This document shows, in pieces, positions 12,389-22,655 of a stretch of 41,090 nucleotides of DNA; position 1 is the first letter of the stretch, and each line of letters begins with the position of its first letter. The position numbers and the translations under genes are program-made. The notes below the pieces were generated by a model, which saw nothing but the letters and a program-made list of their open reading frames with translations, was not told where the DNA came from and made no database searches. Source of the DNA: a virus; IMG/VR virus record IMGVR_UViG_3300023110_000073, positions 1 through 41,090 of that record, one strand, 5' to 3'.

Positions 12389-15300
12389 TCAGGGACCGTA
12401 CTTCAGGAATCTGGCTCTTGCCTTTGCAATGTCGATTGGCTTGATGTCCAGCCCGGTGAACTGCCTGCTGCCTGCCTGCTGCCACCGAGCCATGTCGATT
12501 TCGCCGCTGCCGATCTTGTCCGACAGGCCGGAGAAACCGACAAGCCCTTCGATCTGGCGCTGAGGTGGGTACAGCCCGATGAAGTCGGAAAGGGTCTTGC
12601 TGATGGCTGAGTAGGAATCGCCGCTCTGGTTTTCGTAGGAGGGGTCGAACCTCGCGCCAAACAGGTTCTTACCGCCCTTCTCGTCGTCACCGCCGAGCGT
12701 GCCGATGGTCAAGTCGGCAATGCGGGAAGTGAGCGGACCGGCAGCCCGCACGCCCTTCGGGTTGCGCGTGTCGCGTGCCCGTGGGTCGTAGCCGAGCCGC
12801 TGGGCAACAAACTGTGCGAACGGATTAGCGCTGGCGCCGATCGAAGCAAAGGTGCTGACCGGAACGCGGAGTGGCAGCGGAAGGTCATCAGCGATCGGGG
12901 CGTACGACGGGGACCAGTCATCCAGCACGGCGAACGGAAGAGAAGACCGACCGGAATAGACTGGCGGGTTTGCTGCACCGATGGCTCCAGCCGCACCGCC
13001 GATAAGCGGCTCCAAGAACCCGGGAAGCGGAACAGCGAACATGGTGCTGGTTTCCGTCGGGACGCCCCACTCATCCAGTTCGATCTGCGCCCCATACATC
13101 TTCTCGGCTGCCTGCTGCGAGGACATAGCGATGTCCTTGTACCAAGCAAAGATCTTCGTGTTGGTCAGGTAAGCCTCAATGACCCGCGGGTACATCTTCG
13201 ACGGCCACACGATGAACGGGATCCAGAACCGGCGCAGCGCTGAGATCATCGGTGCAACGTCGCCGTAGTCGAACAGCCACTTCATCGTTTCGGACTGAGC
13301 GACTAGAGGGTCAAGCCCCTGCCTGCGCTTCTCAACGTACATCGCGGTGCGAACGAAGTTCTCTCGGCTCTCGTTCATCTTGTACAGGCGCGTTGCCCAT
13401 TCACCGCGGCCGGGGATGCTGGGTCCGTGGACCCGCAGCACACCACCGTTGATCTTCTTCGGGAGGATGTGGAGGTCGGCGTGCCTCTTGGTGATCTTGT
13501 TCAGCGCTTGCTGAACGTCGGAGCCTGCGAAACCGGACTGGCGGATCTGCTGCGTGAAGACTTCCTCACGCAGTTGCTCGTATGTCAGGTCGCCGTACCC
13601 AGACCCGATACGGCCGGTGTGCTTGTACTCGCCAGTCTTCGCGTTCCGCTTGAAGATCTTGTAGGCGACAGCCAGCGACTCTGGGTTGGTAAACCCGCCC
13701 ATGACCATCGCAATGGAGTCACCAATAGCGTTGCGAATGGAATAACCCGTTGTTGCCAGCGCGAGACGCTTCCACGTTGATGTCATGCCGCGCAGCGTGT
13801 TCGTGGTGTTGATCAGGTTGTAGATACCGCCCTGATCACCGACCATCCCGAACACCTGCCCCAGCGCCCGCTCAATCTGGTTGTTGGTCGCGCCGGGGAC
13901 GATGGTGAACTCGTAGTGCAACTTGTCGCCCAGACGCCGCCAGCCGTCGGCCATGTTTGCGTCAAAGTCCGCTTGACTGATCCGCTCGCCCGGAATGTTG
14001 AGAAGCCGGGCCTCAGCCTCAGCGACCTTCTTCCTTGCAGTGTCGGCCTTCTTTGCGCGGCGCTTTTCCTCGGCAATAACGCGGCCGATCTTCCTGAACC
14101 CAGACGGCGTTCCCTTGATCTTCCGTCGGCCAGCCAGCACTTCCGAACGCTCCTGAAGGGCCACGTCCAGTTCGCGCTCTGCCTGTCGCAGTTCGTCTGA
14201 TGTCGCGTTGGCCCGCGCCTTCTTCTTCTCGTCCCGAACACCACGGCGGGCGGCAGCGACTTCCGCTGCCTTCTGCTTTTTGGCCTTGACCTTTGCAGCC
14301 TGAACTTTCTTGCGGGCAGCAGCAACCTGCTTCTCAACTTGCGCTTCGCGCCGGGCAAGGTACTTGTCGATGTCGTCAAGGTGCGCCTGTGCCTCGGCCA
14401 ACTTCCCTTCGATGACCTCGTACCGGGCAAGTTCGCTGCTGGAGTCAACGTCCAACATCTTGTTCAAGTCGGCGTACAGAAGTTCCAGCCGCTCTCGGCT
14501 GCGCTCTACGAACTGCGTCTCCTGCTTCTTCAGTCCACCACGGCCCACGGTGGAACTGGTAGTGGTCGCCCCGGTCTTCGGGTTCTTGCGGGTGCGGCCC
14601 TTCTTGCCGGAAACCTTGCCTCCAGCAAACGTCCTTTGCAGCGCGACTTCGCGGTAGGTGAGCGCTCGCTGCAATGTCTCGTCGGCGTCAACGATGCGGG
14701 CCAGCAGCCCGTAGATCTCGTCAGCAACGTGGACCGGGTCCTTCGCCCGCGTGTTGAACAACCTGTTCTCTGCAATGAGAAGTTCGTCGTACGACTTCTT
14801 CAGTTCGCGCTCCAGCCTGCGAACCTCACGCGCAGCGGGTCCACGACCGAGGAACCGCGACATCTGGGTGACAGGGTCGATGACCTTCGCCGCAATGCGG
14901 CGGTCAAGGTCTTCAGTACTCCAGCCCTTCCGCACAGCACGCTTGCGCATGTCCAGCAGGCGCTCCAGCGGGAAGTCAAGGTTGTCCAGTTCGCGCGGCT
15001 TGTTGGCGTTCTGAGCGATTTCAAGCGCTGCCTCTGCCGCCCGGACCTCGTCCGCATTGCGGATCGGGCGGGCCAGTGCCTCGTCCAGCGCAACCATCGC
15101 GTCGGCCTCGGCGTCGGTGACACCGCGGTTTGCCCGCGTTTCGCGTAGGACTCCTTCGTAGTTCTCGCGTGCGTCGCGGACTGCCGCCTGCGCCTGCGCT
15201 ACATCTTCCTTCGTGCGCCTGCGCCCTCTCATTGCCTGCCACTCGGACTCGGCTGCATCCAGCGCTGCCTTTGCCCGTGCAATGCGTTCCTCTGCTGCGA

Positions 15301-17458
15301 TAGCCGCCCGGCTGTTCGCTACGTCTAGCGTCTTTCCGTACCGCTGCGCCAACGCGCTGTTGATGGTGTTCTTCGCCATCAGACCAGCGTGGTCACGCTG
15401 GCGCATCCGGAGCAGGTTCAGGAAGTTGAGTTCCGGCAGGATGCCAATCCCGCCGGGCTGGTCGGGGGTTCGCAGATAAAGCCCGAGGCTTTCGATGACA
15501 CGGCTGTGCATGGAAGCCGCGGTCTGGTTCGGGTTGTTGGCGGCTGTTCCGCCGATGTCTTTCCGTTCGCGGGGACGGAACGTCTCTGACCGGGAAAGTC
15601 CCTGAGCCTGTGCGCTCTGATCGTAGAAACGAACAGAACGACGGTTGCGCCTGTTCCGGAACGCTCGCATCTGCGGGACGTAGAACTCACGCTGCCCGCG
15701 GCGAAGGCCAGCCGCCATCTCTGCCGCGTCAAGTTCGGCCAGCGACTTACGCATGTAGTTCACGTCTTCCGCAAGGTGCGTGCGCACTGCCTGACGTGAC
15801 GGGACATCGCGCCCAAAGTTGTTTCGGAGCAGGGTTCGCAGGTTCTCGTAGGCAACGTCTTCAAGCGCCTGTCTGCTCATTGCGCTGAACTGCTCTGGGT
15901 TCTCACGCAGCAAGACATCGGCCCACTGTGGCGTGATCGCTTCCAGCGTCACCGCGTCGGCTGCGTCCTCCACCCCGTACTTGACGGCGGGCGCACCCTC
16001 GCGTGCGGACAACTCAGAGATGGAGTCTGCGTTCCCCCGTACGCGCTTGGAAAAGTCCACACCGCGGACTTGGTACGACTTGTCGGATGCGTCATCTGCC
16101 CTGTCACGCGCTGCGCGTCCTGCGTTAGAAAGTTCCCAAACGCCAGCCCCGGTCTTGCTCAACTCGCCGTACCGGGTGAACTCGTTGCGCAGCCACTTGC
16201 GTGCGTTCGGCAGGAAGATGGGCGACTCACCAGCAGCGCTCATTGCGTTGTCGATCGTTGCACCAGTCCGACCGGGGAGCCACGGGATGTTCCCTTCGCG
16301 CATCTGCTGGCGAAACCACGCTGCATTCGGCATGTCACCGAGCGTCCCCCCAAGCCCCAAGAAGGATCGCGCGGAACGGTTCGACATAGTCGGTGAACGC
16401 TTGAAAGCGTTGAGGGCGTCGGCGTAAATCGCCCTCTGCACAGCGTTCAGTTCGTTGTTGAGGAGAACTGCGCCGGTCTGTGTGTCAGGCAGGCCGTGAG
16501 CCGCAGCACGCTCTACGTCGGAAGAAAAGCCAACTGGAGCCTTTGCCTTGCTCGGGGTGTTGGTTGCCACCTTGCCTGTTGGCGTAAGGGCGTTCCTCCC
16601 GCCCATGCGCAACTGCCAAAGGTCAAGGTTTGTCGGGCCCGTGTTGACAAACCCGCCTGCCTGCCCCTGCGGGACAAAGTCATCTGCGCCGATAGAAGCC
16701 GGGTTCCGTGTTGCAGTAGTCCGCTCGTTTGGTCCGCGCCGGATGTTCCGCATCGCGTCAGCGCGTCTCGCGTCAACGATGTTTCTACGCACACCGCGGG
16801 AGGACTTCTTTACGAGGTCTGCCGCGGCCAGTTTCGCAACGCTCTTTGCCCCGCCCAGACCCGGAATGACGTTGATCGGATCAAGGGCGATCGTTGCGGA
16901 CGTGTCGTGAATGAAGTCTCCGATGGTGTCGCCAGCAAGGTACGACCCGCCGGACATGAAGATGTCCTTTGCGATGCTCCCGTCTGGGAGCAACTTCTGA
17001 CGGATCGGACTCCACGGGGTTATGTAGGTGTTCGTCACCGAACCCACGGCGGGGCGCATCGTCAACTGCCGCGGGCGACCCTTCGTCGCTTCGACGACCG
17101 CTCCACCCGGAGACATCAGGTAAACGTCTTTGGCCGCTTCCTTTGCCCTGCCGGTGTCGCCCATTGCCAGCGAAATAATTGCGTCTGTTGCTGCTGATGA
17201 CCGGTGGTTTGCGTCGATCAGCGGCGCCAGCATAAAGCCGAACGTGGTCTTCAGCGCGTCCCGAACAGGGAACTCGCGGTTTGCATCACGGGTGATAAGC
17301 CCTTGCATCTCCGGGCTGCCCCACCCAGCGCCACGCATGTTCACTGGGCGCGGGTCCCTCGGGTTCACCCGCTGTCCCCTGACCCTGCCTCGGCCTACCC
17401 GCTTTGGCTTGACCCGCTTCCGCTTTGGCTCAACCCAGCGCCCGTCTACGAAAGGCAC
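12389..17458 (-). CDS. Giant internal virion / DNA-ejection protein (1689 aa)
   Basis: The largest gene in the window. The N-terminus is very basic (about residues 10-40). The middle holds long Ala/Lys/Glu-rich coiled coils (about 715-860 and 1030-1180). The C-terminal third has hydrophobic helices, including FWIPFIVWPSKMYPRVIEAYL near residue 1415. T7 gp16-type ejection proteins are similarly large and enter the host envelope to make a DNA conduit. This identification rests on size, coiled coils and position after the tail genes next to a lysin, not on sequence motifs. A tape measure is less likely because no tail tube genes are seen. The GTG start follows a weak AGG. Confidence 0.6.
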   Translation of the reverse strand: MPFVDGRWVEPKRKRVKPKRVGRGRVRGQRVNPRDPRPVNMRGAGWGSPEMQGLITRDANREFPVRDALKTTFGFMLAPLIDANHRSSAATDAIISLAMGDTGRAKEAAKDVYLMSPGGAVVEATKGRPRQLTMRPAVGSVTNTYITPWSPIRQKLLPDGSIAKDIFMSGGSYLAGDTIGDFIHDTSATIALDPINVIPGLGGAKSVAKLAAADLVKKSSRGVRRNIVDARRADAMRNIRRGPNERTTATRNPASIGADDFVPQGQAGGFVNTGPTNLDLWQLRMGGRNALTPTGKVATNTPSKAKAPVGFSSDVERAAAHGLPDTQTGAVLLNNELNAVQRAIYADALNAFKRSPTMSNRSARSFLGLGGTLGDMPNAAWFRQQMREGNIPWLPGRTGATIDNAMSAAGESPIFLPNARKWLRNEFTRYGELSKTGAGVWELSNAGRAARDRADDASDKSYQVRGVDFSKRVRGNADSISELSAREGAPAVKYGVEDAADAVTLEAITPQWADVLLRENPEQFSAMSRQALEDVAYENLRTLLRNNFGRDVPSRQAVRTHLAEDVNYMRKSLAELDAAEMAAGLRRGQREFYVPQMRAFRNRRNRRSVRFYDQSAQAQGLSRSETFRPRERKDIGGTAANNPNQTAASMHSRVIESLGLYLRTPDQPGGIGILPELNFLNLLRMRQRDHAGLMAKNTINSALAQRYGKTLDVANSRAAIAAEERIARAKAALDAAESEWQAMRGRRRTKEDVAQAQAAVRDARENYEGVLRETRANRGVTDAEADAMVALDEALARPIRNADEVRAAEAALEIAQNANKPRELDNLDFPLERLLDMRKRAVRKGWSTEDLDRRIAAKVIDPVTQMSRFLGRGPAAREVRRLERELKKSYDELLIAENRLFNTRAKDPVHVADEIYGLLARIVDADETLQRALTYREVALQRTFAGGKVSGKKGRTRKNPKTGATTTSSTVGRGGLKKQETQFVERSRERLELLYADLNKMLDVDSSSELARYEVIEGKLAEAQAHLDDIDKYLARREAQVEKQVAAARKKVQAAKVKAKKQKAAEVAAARRGVRDEKKKARANATSDELRQAERELDVALQERSEVLAGRRKIKGTPSGFRKIGRVIAEEKRRAKKADTARKKVAEAEARLLNIPGERISQADFDANMADGWRRLGDKLHYEFTIVPGATNNQIERALGQVFGMVGDQGGIYNLINTTNTLRGMTSTWKRLALATTGYSIRNAIGDSIAMVMGGFTNPESLAVAYKIFKRNAKTGEYKHTGRIGSGYGDLTYEQLREEVFTQQIRQSGFAGSDVQQALNKITKRHADLHILPKKINGGVLRVHGPSIPGRGEWATRLYKMNESRENFVRTAMYVEKRRQGLDPLVAQSETMKWLFDYGDVAPMISALRRFWIPFIVWPSKMYPRVIEAYLTNTKIFAWYKDIAMSSQQAAEKMYGAQIELDEWGVPTETSTMFAVPLPGFLEPLIGGAAGAIGAANPPVYSGRSSLPFAVLDDWSPSYAPIADDLPLPLRVPVSTFASIGASANPFAQFVAQRLGYDPRARDTRNPKGVRAAGPLTSRIADLTIGTLGGDDEKGGKNLFGARFDPSYENQSGDSYSAISKTLSDFIGLYPPQRQIEGLVGFSGLSDKIGSGEIDMARWQQAGSRQFTGLDIKPIDIAKARARFLKYGP

Positions 17459-17464
17459 TGTTGC

Positions 17465-18889
17465 CTACTTGCCGAAGTAGCGGTTGGCGATCTTGGTTGC
17501 CTCGGCAGGGTTCGTGCCTGCGTTGACCAGCGACGTGTACAGCAGTTTCCGCATGTTTGCTCTCTGCCGTGTTCTCGTCTGTTGCGCCTTCACCTGCTTC
17601 TTGCCTGTCTTGGGCGAAGGGCGCCACTGGGAAATCTTCCTCAGCGAAGGCGTGGAGTTGATTACCTGCTGCGCGATGCGGGTCGCGTACTCAGGCCCAA
17701 AGAGATCAACGCCCTGAGAGATCAGCGGACCCCAGCCCATCGGCTGCCCCGTTGCGACTTCTAGGTACGGCTTCTCACCGGGCGACTGCTGGGAGTCGAT
17801 GTAGTCCGGGTTCGGCTTCAGTTGGAAAGACCCGTCCATTACGCGCGGGATTGCCTTGACCCATTCTTGGTAACTAGACGGGGTAGCGCCGGTCGACGAC
17901 CTACCGCTGCCTGAGCCGCCTCCGCTGCCGCTGCCGCCGCCAGTGGATGTGGCAAGGTCGACACTGGCTTGCAGGTTGGCAATCGCCTGCTGCGTCTGGT
18001 TGTCGGATGCGTTGTTGGCAAGCGACGTACTGGACTGCAACTGGGCGTTGGCCATGCCCGCCTGCGTCCCGTACAACTGACCCATGAAGGACAACTGCTG
18101 GCCGCGCAGTTTTGCCTGCGCCTGCTTCAGCGCTTGGTCTGCCTCGTACTTCGCGGTGCGGCGCTCGGTTGCAGACTCGTTGATCTTTGCGACCAACTTC
18201 ATGCGCTGTTCCAGCGCCTTGCTCTTTGCGGTGCTGACGGCGTTGGCCTGAGCCTGACGCGCTGCCGCGCCCATGTTCTTGTAGTAGTTCTCCTGCGGGT
18301 TTGCTGACGCGACGGCCTCTGCTGCCTGCGCCTGCGCACGGCGAGTTGCTGTATCGGCGGCAGCAACGCCTTCCTGATTAGTGGTGAGCGCTGGCCCAGC
18401 CGAATCCTCAATCAACTTCTGAAGGCTGCTGTTCGCGTTGGTGTAATCCGTTCCCCGCTGGTCAGCCTGCGTGATGTAGGTGTCGTACTGGCTGCTGATC
18501 GACCCCACGTTTGCGTCGGTCTTCGTGTCGAAGTACGCAAGGTTCGCCCGCTCGTACGGCGTCATCTGCTGTTCCAGCGTGGGCTTGCGAGCGAAATAAC
18601 GACCGGCCGTGTTCTGCCCGATCTCCCACACCGAGGAGTCAAGGTTCGGCTTCTCCCACCAGCCACCGGCAACCTCAGTGCTAGTACCCCAGCCGTCAGG
18701 CCGCTCGTTCTTCACCTTGTTGGTGACGCGGGCGTACTTGTTGGTGTTGCCGTCTAGGTAGAAGCGGGCGCCCTTTGAGCGCAGGCGCTTGTAGATGGTG
18801 TCAGCCAACTTCTTGTTCTTGCCGTACGACTGAGCGACAAACGCACCGACGTTGCCGGGGTCATACGTTGGCGGCTTCCAGCGTGCCAT
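17465..18889 (-). CDS. Probable internal virion protein (474 aa), Ala/Gln-rich
   Basis: The N-terminal 100 residues form a Lys/Tyr/Trp-rich globular part (GARFYLDGNTNKYARV, DGWGTSTEVAGGWW). An Ala/Gln-rich helical stretch follows (about 160-310), then a Gly/Ser linker near 320-335 and a basic C-terminus (about 430-474). The composition and the position between a 303- and a 1689-residue protein fit the middle member of an ejection-protein trio, as in T7 gp14-gp15-gp16. No motif proves it. ATG 18889 has AAGGGA upstream. The preceding spacer holds a 12-bp GC-rich hairpin. Confidence 0.5.
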   Translation of the reverse strand: MARWKPPTYDPGNVGAFVAQSYGKNKKLADTIYKRLRSKGARFYLDGNTNKYARVTNKVKNERPDGWGTSTEVAGGWWEKPNLDSSVWEIGQNTAGRYFARKPTLEQQMTPYERANLAYFDTKTDANVGSISSQYDTYITQADQRGTDYTNANSSLQKLIEDSAGPALTTNQEGVAAADTATRRAQAQAAEAVASANPQENYYKNMGAAARQAQANAVSTAKSKALEQRMKLVAKINESATERRTAKYEADQALKQAQAKLRGQQLSFMGQLYGTQAGMANAQLQSSTSLANNASDNQTQQAIANLQASVDLATSTGGGSGSGGGSGSGRSSTGATPSSYQEWVKAIPRVMDGSFQLKPNPDYIDSQQSPGEKPYLEVATGQPMGWGPLISQGVDLFGPEYATRIAQQVINSTPSLRKISQWRPSPKTGKKQVKAQQTRTRQRANMRKLLYTSLVNAGTNPAEATKIANRYFGK

Positions 18890-18913
18890 CTACTTTGTTC
18901 CCTTCGTGCGGGT

Positions 18914-18955
18914 CCCGGCCCCGGCCTCCGAGGACCGGGTGAAGCCGGGGCCGGG
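18914..18955 (-). terminator. 12-bp GC-rich intergenic hairpin
   Basis: A perfect stem CCCGGCCCCGGC/GCCGGGGCCGGG with an 18-nt loop lies between the two probable ejection-protein genes. No T tract follows on either strand, so it may set relative expression by partial termination or by protecting the upstream message end. Confidence 0.5.
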
Positions 18956-18966
18956 CTTGTTGACGA

Positions 18967-19878
18967 TCATCCCCACCGGAACAGCCACTTTCCGTTACCG
19001 GCTCGGTTCAGCGAGTAGGTCCCGGTTGCTCCAGTGAAGTCATTCGCCTTGACCCGCTTTCCGTAGCGGGCAAAATGTTTCATCCCCGGCAGGGTTGCGA
19101 ACACCTGACGGTTCAGCGCGTTGATTGCTGAGGCTCCGGCATCGTCGCTGGGGGGAGCCTCGTTCTGGGCTGCAACAAACTGGGCGTATGCAGGGTTCTC
19201 CACTACGCCCTGCTGGCGGTCACCCTTCCATGTGTTGTACGCCGACTGAGCGCTGTTCATCGCCCGGTCGTACTCTTTCCATGCGTCGTTTTGTCCTGTT
19301 GCAAGTTCGGTCTGCGTGCTCTGGTACGCCTCGCGTGCCGACGCAGCCTGCTTGTTCAGGCCGCTGCGGCGGTTGAGCCAGTCGTCCCATCGGTCGGAAG
19401 AAGAACTGAAGCCGCGCTGTCCCGCCTGCTGAGACGCCGTCCTGAAGGCGTCGCCGTACGCGGTGCCTTCTTTCTGGTCACCGAACTGGTACTGCTTGTT
19501 GCCGTCCTCCTTGTCCACCGTGGTGTAGTTCGCGTCGCGCCACAGTCCGGCACGCTCCATCTGCGTACGCAGAGCGTCGGCAGCCTGAAGACGCTTTGCG
19601 TTGTAGACGCCCTTAGTTCCGTCGCGCGACTCCTTGTACGACTGGATCAGGTTTTCTTGCGCCTGATCCACCGGGGCTACCCAATCCGGATCCTTGATGA
19701 ACTGCGCCGGTGGTGCAGGGGAGGGGGCGGGTGGCGGAGCAGGGGCAGCAGCGGCGGGAGCCGGAGTCTGGAAACGCGCCTGCTGGGTGTAAGCGCGGTA
19801 GCGCTTCGCGTTTGCCGCGGTCGATCTCAGACCGTGGTAATTCAGCCACTTCTTGTACTTCATCGGCGTAAGAGCCAC
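18967..19878 (-). CDS. Probable internal virion protein (303 aa)
   Basis: Begins with a basic helical segment (MKYKKWLNYHGLRS, residues 6-19). A Pro/Ala-rich linker (about 38-60) follows, then a helical, Gln/Ala/Tyr-rich body with repeated Trp residues. No family is recognised. It is first of three consecutive large hydrophilic proteins placed after the nozzle gene and is taken as the small member of an ejection-protein set. The GTG start at 19878 has a strong AAGGAG ribosome site. Confidence 0.45.
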   Translation of the reverse strand: MALTPMKYKKWLNYHGLRSTAANAKRYRAYTQQARFQTPAPAAAAPAPPPAPSPAPPAQFIKDPDWVAPVDQAQENLIQSYKESRDGTKGVYNAKRLQAADALRTQMERAGLWRDANYTTVDKEDGNKQYQFGDQKEGTAYGDAFRTASQQAGQRGFSSSSDRWDDWLNRRSGLNKQAASAREAYQSTQTELATGQNDAWKEYDRAMNSAQSAYNTWKGDRQQGVVENPAYAQFVAAQNEAPPSDDAGASAINALNRQVFATLPGMKHFARYGKRVKANDFTGATGTYSLNRAGNGKWLFRWG

Positions 19879-19910
19879 CGCTACTCCTTATTCCGCTGCG
19901 GGAAGAATAC

Positions 19911-22112
19911 TCATACTTCTGGCCTGCGGGAACGGACAGACACCCCGATTTCGTTCAGGGCAATCAGTCGGTTGTCCGCGTGGACCCCGGTCACCGTGAC
20001 ACGAACACGGTTGTCCCGGCCGGAAAGCCCTGCATGGAAACGCTTTTGATGAGTGAAGCCATCAGCAGCCGAGGTCATCTTGCCGACGCTTTGCTCGATC
20101 TTCCCAACCTGATCTATTCCGCTTGACGCTGTCACGACCACTTCAACCGTTGTTCCGGTCTTCTCGTTGTCGTCCAGCGTCGTGTCCAGTCGGACCTCGG
20201 TCAGTCGACTGTCCCGAGACGGCGTCTTGTCGCCATCAACAGTCGACCCCGTCTCCACGCGCATGTACGGAATAACGGAGTTGCCGTCAGCGGGGTCGCC
20301 GCTCATGTCCAGCGCAGTCTTGATGTTGACCGGACGCCGATCCACATTGCCGCCAGTGAGGGTCGCCAGCGTTGCTTCAATTCCGGCGTTAGTAACGACG
20401 TTCCAGAAATAGCGTGCCCCCATGTTGGTCATCTCTGCCCATGCCCCGGTGGCAAGGTTGTACGTCCACACCCACTCGTCCTTAGCGCCAGTTGCGCCAA
20501 CGGAACAAGACACGATCAGGTGGTCGTTAGAGATGCCGAGGGCAATGACGTTGTCAGTGTCTTTGTCGGTGCGGTACGCCTTGATCCGGCGCTTCCATTC
20601 CGTGTTGACCTTCTTGCTGGTGATGTTGGTGATCTTCCCCTTGCGGTACGAGTAGATCCCGTTTGGCCCGGCCCAATACGCGCCGTAGCCGTCGACGCTG
20701 ATCGCCCCGCGAACGTCAAGGCATCCAGTCCCAGAAGACAGGAGGTTCTGGGTGTAGTTCGGAAACGCGCCGTAGATGCCGTGAACAGTGTTGTTCTTCA
20801 GCACCAGCAGCGGTGAGTCAGTGGAAAGAATGGCGATGATCTCGTCCGTGTTCTCGCCGGGCACATCGACGTAGCGCATCCGTCCAGAGCGGCGGTTGAT
20901 GAACGGATCAGTGCCGTAGTTCCAGTTCGGCGCACCGAGTTCCGGGGGGAGAGCAAGGTTCCAGTTTGACTCCGTGTACCAGACCCGCGACGGATTAGTT
21001 ACCGACCCGGCACCCCAGAGCGACGAGTTGTGAGCGGCAATGTCTCGGAATCCGAGACGGCGGGTGATGGAGTAGTTGGCGTTGGTTACGCCCGAAGGGA
21101 ATAACCCAGCAGACGTAACGGCCTTCTGGACTAGCGGGGCCTGAACCCACTCCAGCCCGGCCACCTTCTCAACGTGAATGCAGTCGTGCATCCACGGGTA
21201 CGGCGCGTCCGTCTGCGTCATCAGCAGTTTGTCCGGGTGTTCACCAACGGAATAGGTAATCGCACCCGTGCTCTTTGCGATGCTTACTTTCCCTTCCGAC
21301 GTGATCTCTTGCGCAGCCCACGCAACGCCGAACAGCGAAGTCCAGTGAATAACGGGGGTGCTGGTCTGCGCGTTGGCTACAAACCCAGACTCCAGCGGGT
21401 AACGGTTAGCGCTCGTCGCGTCTTTCCGGGTAATCCGCCATGACGGGTGAGCGCATCCGTTAGTCCGAGGCATCCAGTATTGGCCTCCAACAAACGTCTG
21501 CCCGTTGTTCAAGAGGTTGGCGTACGAACCACCATCATCAAAGACGTTTCCAAGCCCATTGGTCGGGTCAGTGAACTCAAACGCGGAAGACTGGTTCTGG
21601 TAGCCGCCGCAGTAACGCAGCACCGGGTAGTAGCCATCGGTAGCGCAGAACAAAATCTCGCCGTTGTAGAACACGCGAGGGATGTAGCGGGGAGTGCGCT
21701 TTGTGCTGATGTCAGGCGTCGTTACCGACATGCCGCTGACCTTTGTCTTCGGCAGCGGCACGTTCTTCCCTTGAAGGAATTCCTTGGTCGGGGCAGCAAT
21801 CTTGCGCCACACACTCTGATTGTCGCTCTCGTCAAGGCTCCACAGCGAAGTCTTCTGGGTTGCCACGCTTCCGATGCGCTGTGTCGATGGGAAGTAGTGC
21901 TCGGAATACGAGTCCATGTCGTGATCGGAATCAGAGTCGGTCACTGACGCTGCGACGTGGTACTGCCAGCCACGACGCTGAGTGACCACGCCGTTGTGCG
22001 TAATTCCGTTTATCAGAACACGGACCTGATTCGGCTCAATGCTCCACGGCTGGTCGTCAGTGTTGATCCCACCAGTGCCCGGCATGATGAATGAGAGTTT
22101 CGTGGTCGGCAC
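19911..22112 (-). CDS. Probable tail nozzle / tail tubular protein B-like (733 aa)
   Basis: A beta-rich protein of the length expected for a podovirus tail nozzle. It starts GTGGINTDDQPWSIEPNQV and has repeated short strand motifs such as VFYNGEILFCATDG, SLWGAGSV and GAYWAGPNGIYSYRKG. These look like blades of a propeller-like or stacked beta domain. Nozzle proteins close the short tail and contact the adaptor. Position among tail fibres and ejection proteins supports this. An alternative is a large receptor-binding propeller protein. The GTG start follows the previous stop immediately. Confidence 0.55.
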   Translation of the reverse strand: MPTTKLSFIMPGTGGINTDDQPWSIEPNQVRVLINGITHNGVVTQRRGWQYHVAASVTDSDSDHDMDSYSEHYFPSTQRIGSVATQKTSLWSLDESDNQSVWRKIAAPTKEFLQGKNVPLPKTKVSGMSVTTPDISTKRTPRYIPRVFYNGEILFCATDGYYPVLRYCGGYQNQSSAFEFTDPTNGLGNVFDDGGSYANLLNNGQTFVGGQYWMPRTNGCAHPSWRITRKDATSANRYPLESGFVANAQTSTPVIHWTSLFGVAWAAQEITSEGKVSIAKSTGAITYSVGEHPDKLLMTQTDAPYPWMHDCIHVEKVAGLEWVQAPLVQKAVTSAGLFPSGVTNANYSITRRLGFRDIAAHNSSLWGAGSVTNPSRVWYTESNWNLALPPELGAPNWNYGTDPFINRRSGRMRYVDVPGENTDEIIAILSTDSPLLVLKNNTVHGIYGAFPNYTQNLLSSGTGCLDVRGAISVDGYGAYWAGPNGIYSYRKGKITNITSKKVNTEWKRRIKAYRTDKDTDNVIALGISNDHLIVSCSVGATGAKDEWVWTYNLATGAWAEMTNMGARYFWNVVTNAGIEATLATLTGGNVDRRPVNIKTALDMSGDPADGNSVIPYMRVETGSTVDGDKTPSRDSRLTEVRLDTTLDDNEKTGTTVEVVVTASSGIDQVGKIEQSVGKMTSAADGFTHQKRFHAGLSGRDNRVRVTVTGVHADNRLIALNEIGVSVRSRRPEV

Positions 22113-22655
22113 TTAGTTCTCTTTCGGGATTAGGAATCCGGTCCATGAGCAGCGGTTTCCGTGGCAGGTCCCCAGTGCCACGTTCAACCCTACGGCATCA
22201 CCAGCGTTGAGTTTCAAGATTCCAGCACCGTTGGCATTCCCGTACTGAGTGTTGCTGTACCCACGCGGAAAAGTATTTGTCGGCAGAGCGGTGCCGTTTA
22301 CGACCACTTCAATGTAGAACTCGGCGGCTGCGCTGTTCAGCAGGCTGTACGAAATGAAATAGTTGCCATCCGTCGGGGCCTTGAACTGGTGGTTCGCTGA
22401 GTCCCAGATGTTGCCCTCGTTGACAACAATGTTGCTCCACGCGATTCGCTGACCGACAGTGTTGGCAGGTGCGCCGTTGCGGTACACCGCAAACTGTGGT
22501 CGTTCCGTTCCTGCTCTGGAACCATCCCGTGCAGGAGCGATCGTCGGGTACTTCGACTCTAGGTACGCCGTGAACTCGGGACCACGAACGAACTCCATAA
22601 AGGCGCTGCCACCGTCGTAGATGACCTCGCCCAGATAGGGGTCGTCCTTTGCCAT
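22113..22655 (-). CDS. C1q/TNF-like jelly-roll domain virion protein
   Basis: Residues about 50-180 read as a C1q-like jelly roll: FAVYRNGAPANTVGQRIAWSN, FKAPTDGNYFISYSLL, EFYIEVVVNGTALP, ILKLNAGDAVGLNV and a final SWTGFLI. In phages such trimeric heads occur on fibres and bind host surface ligands. The N-terminal 50 residues (GEVIYDGGSAFMEFV) may be the virion attachment part. It abuts the nozzle gene. Fold call is likely; ligand unknown. Confidence 0.65.
   Translation of the reverse strand: MAKDDPYLGEVIYDGGSAFMEFVRGPEFTAYLESKYPTIAPARDGSRAGTERPQFAVYRNGAPANTVGQRIAWSNIVVNEGNIWDSANHQFKAPTDGNYFISYSLLNSAAAEFYIEVVVNGTALPTNTFPRGYSNTQYGNANGAGILKLNAGDAVGLNVALGTCHGNRCSWTGFLIPKEN

Noticed and set aside
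12389-17458. Tape measure protein
   Set aside because: Length and coiled coils would fit, but no tail tube, tail terminator or assembly frameshift genes are present, and the neighbourhood matches podovirus ejection proteins.
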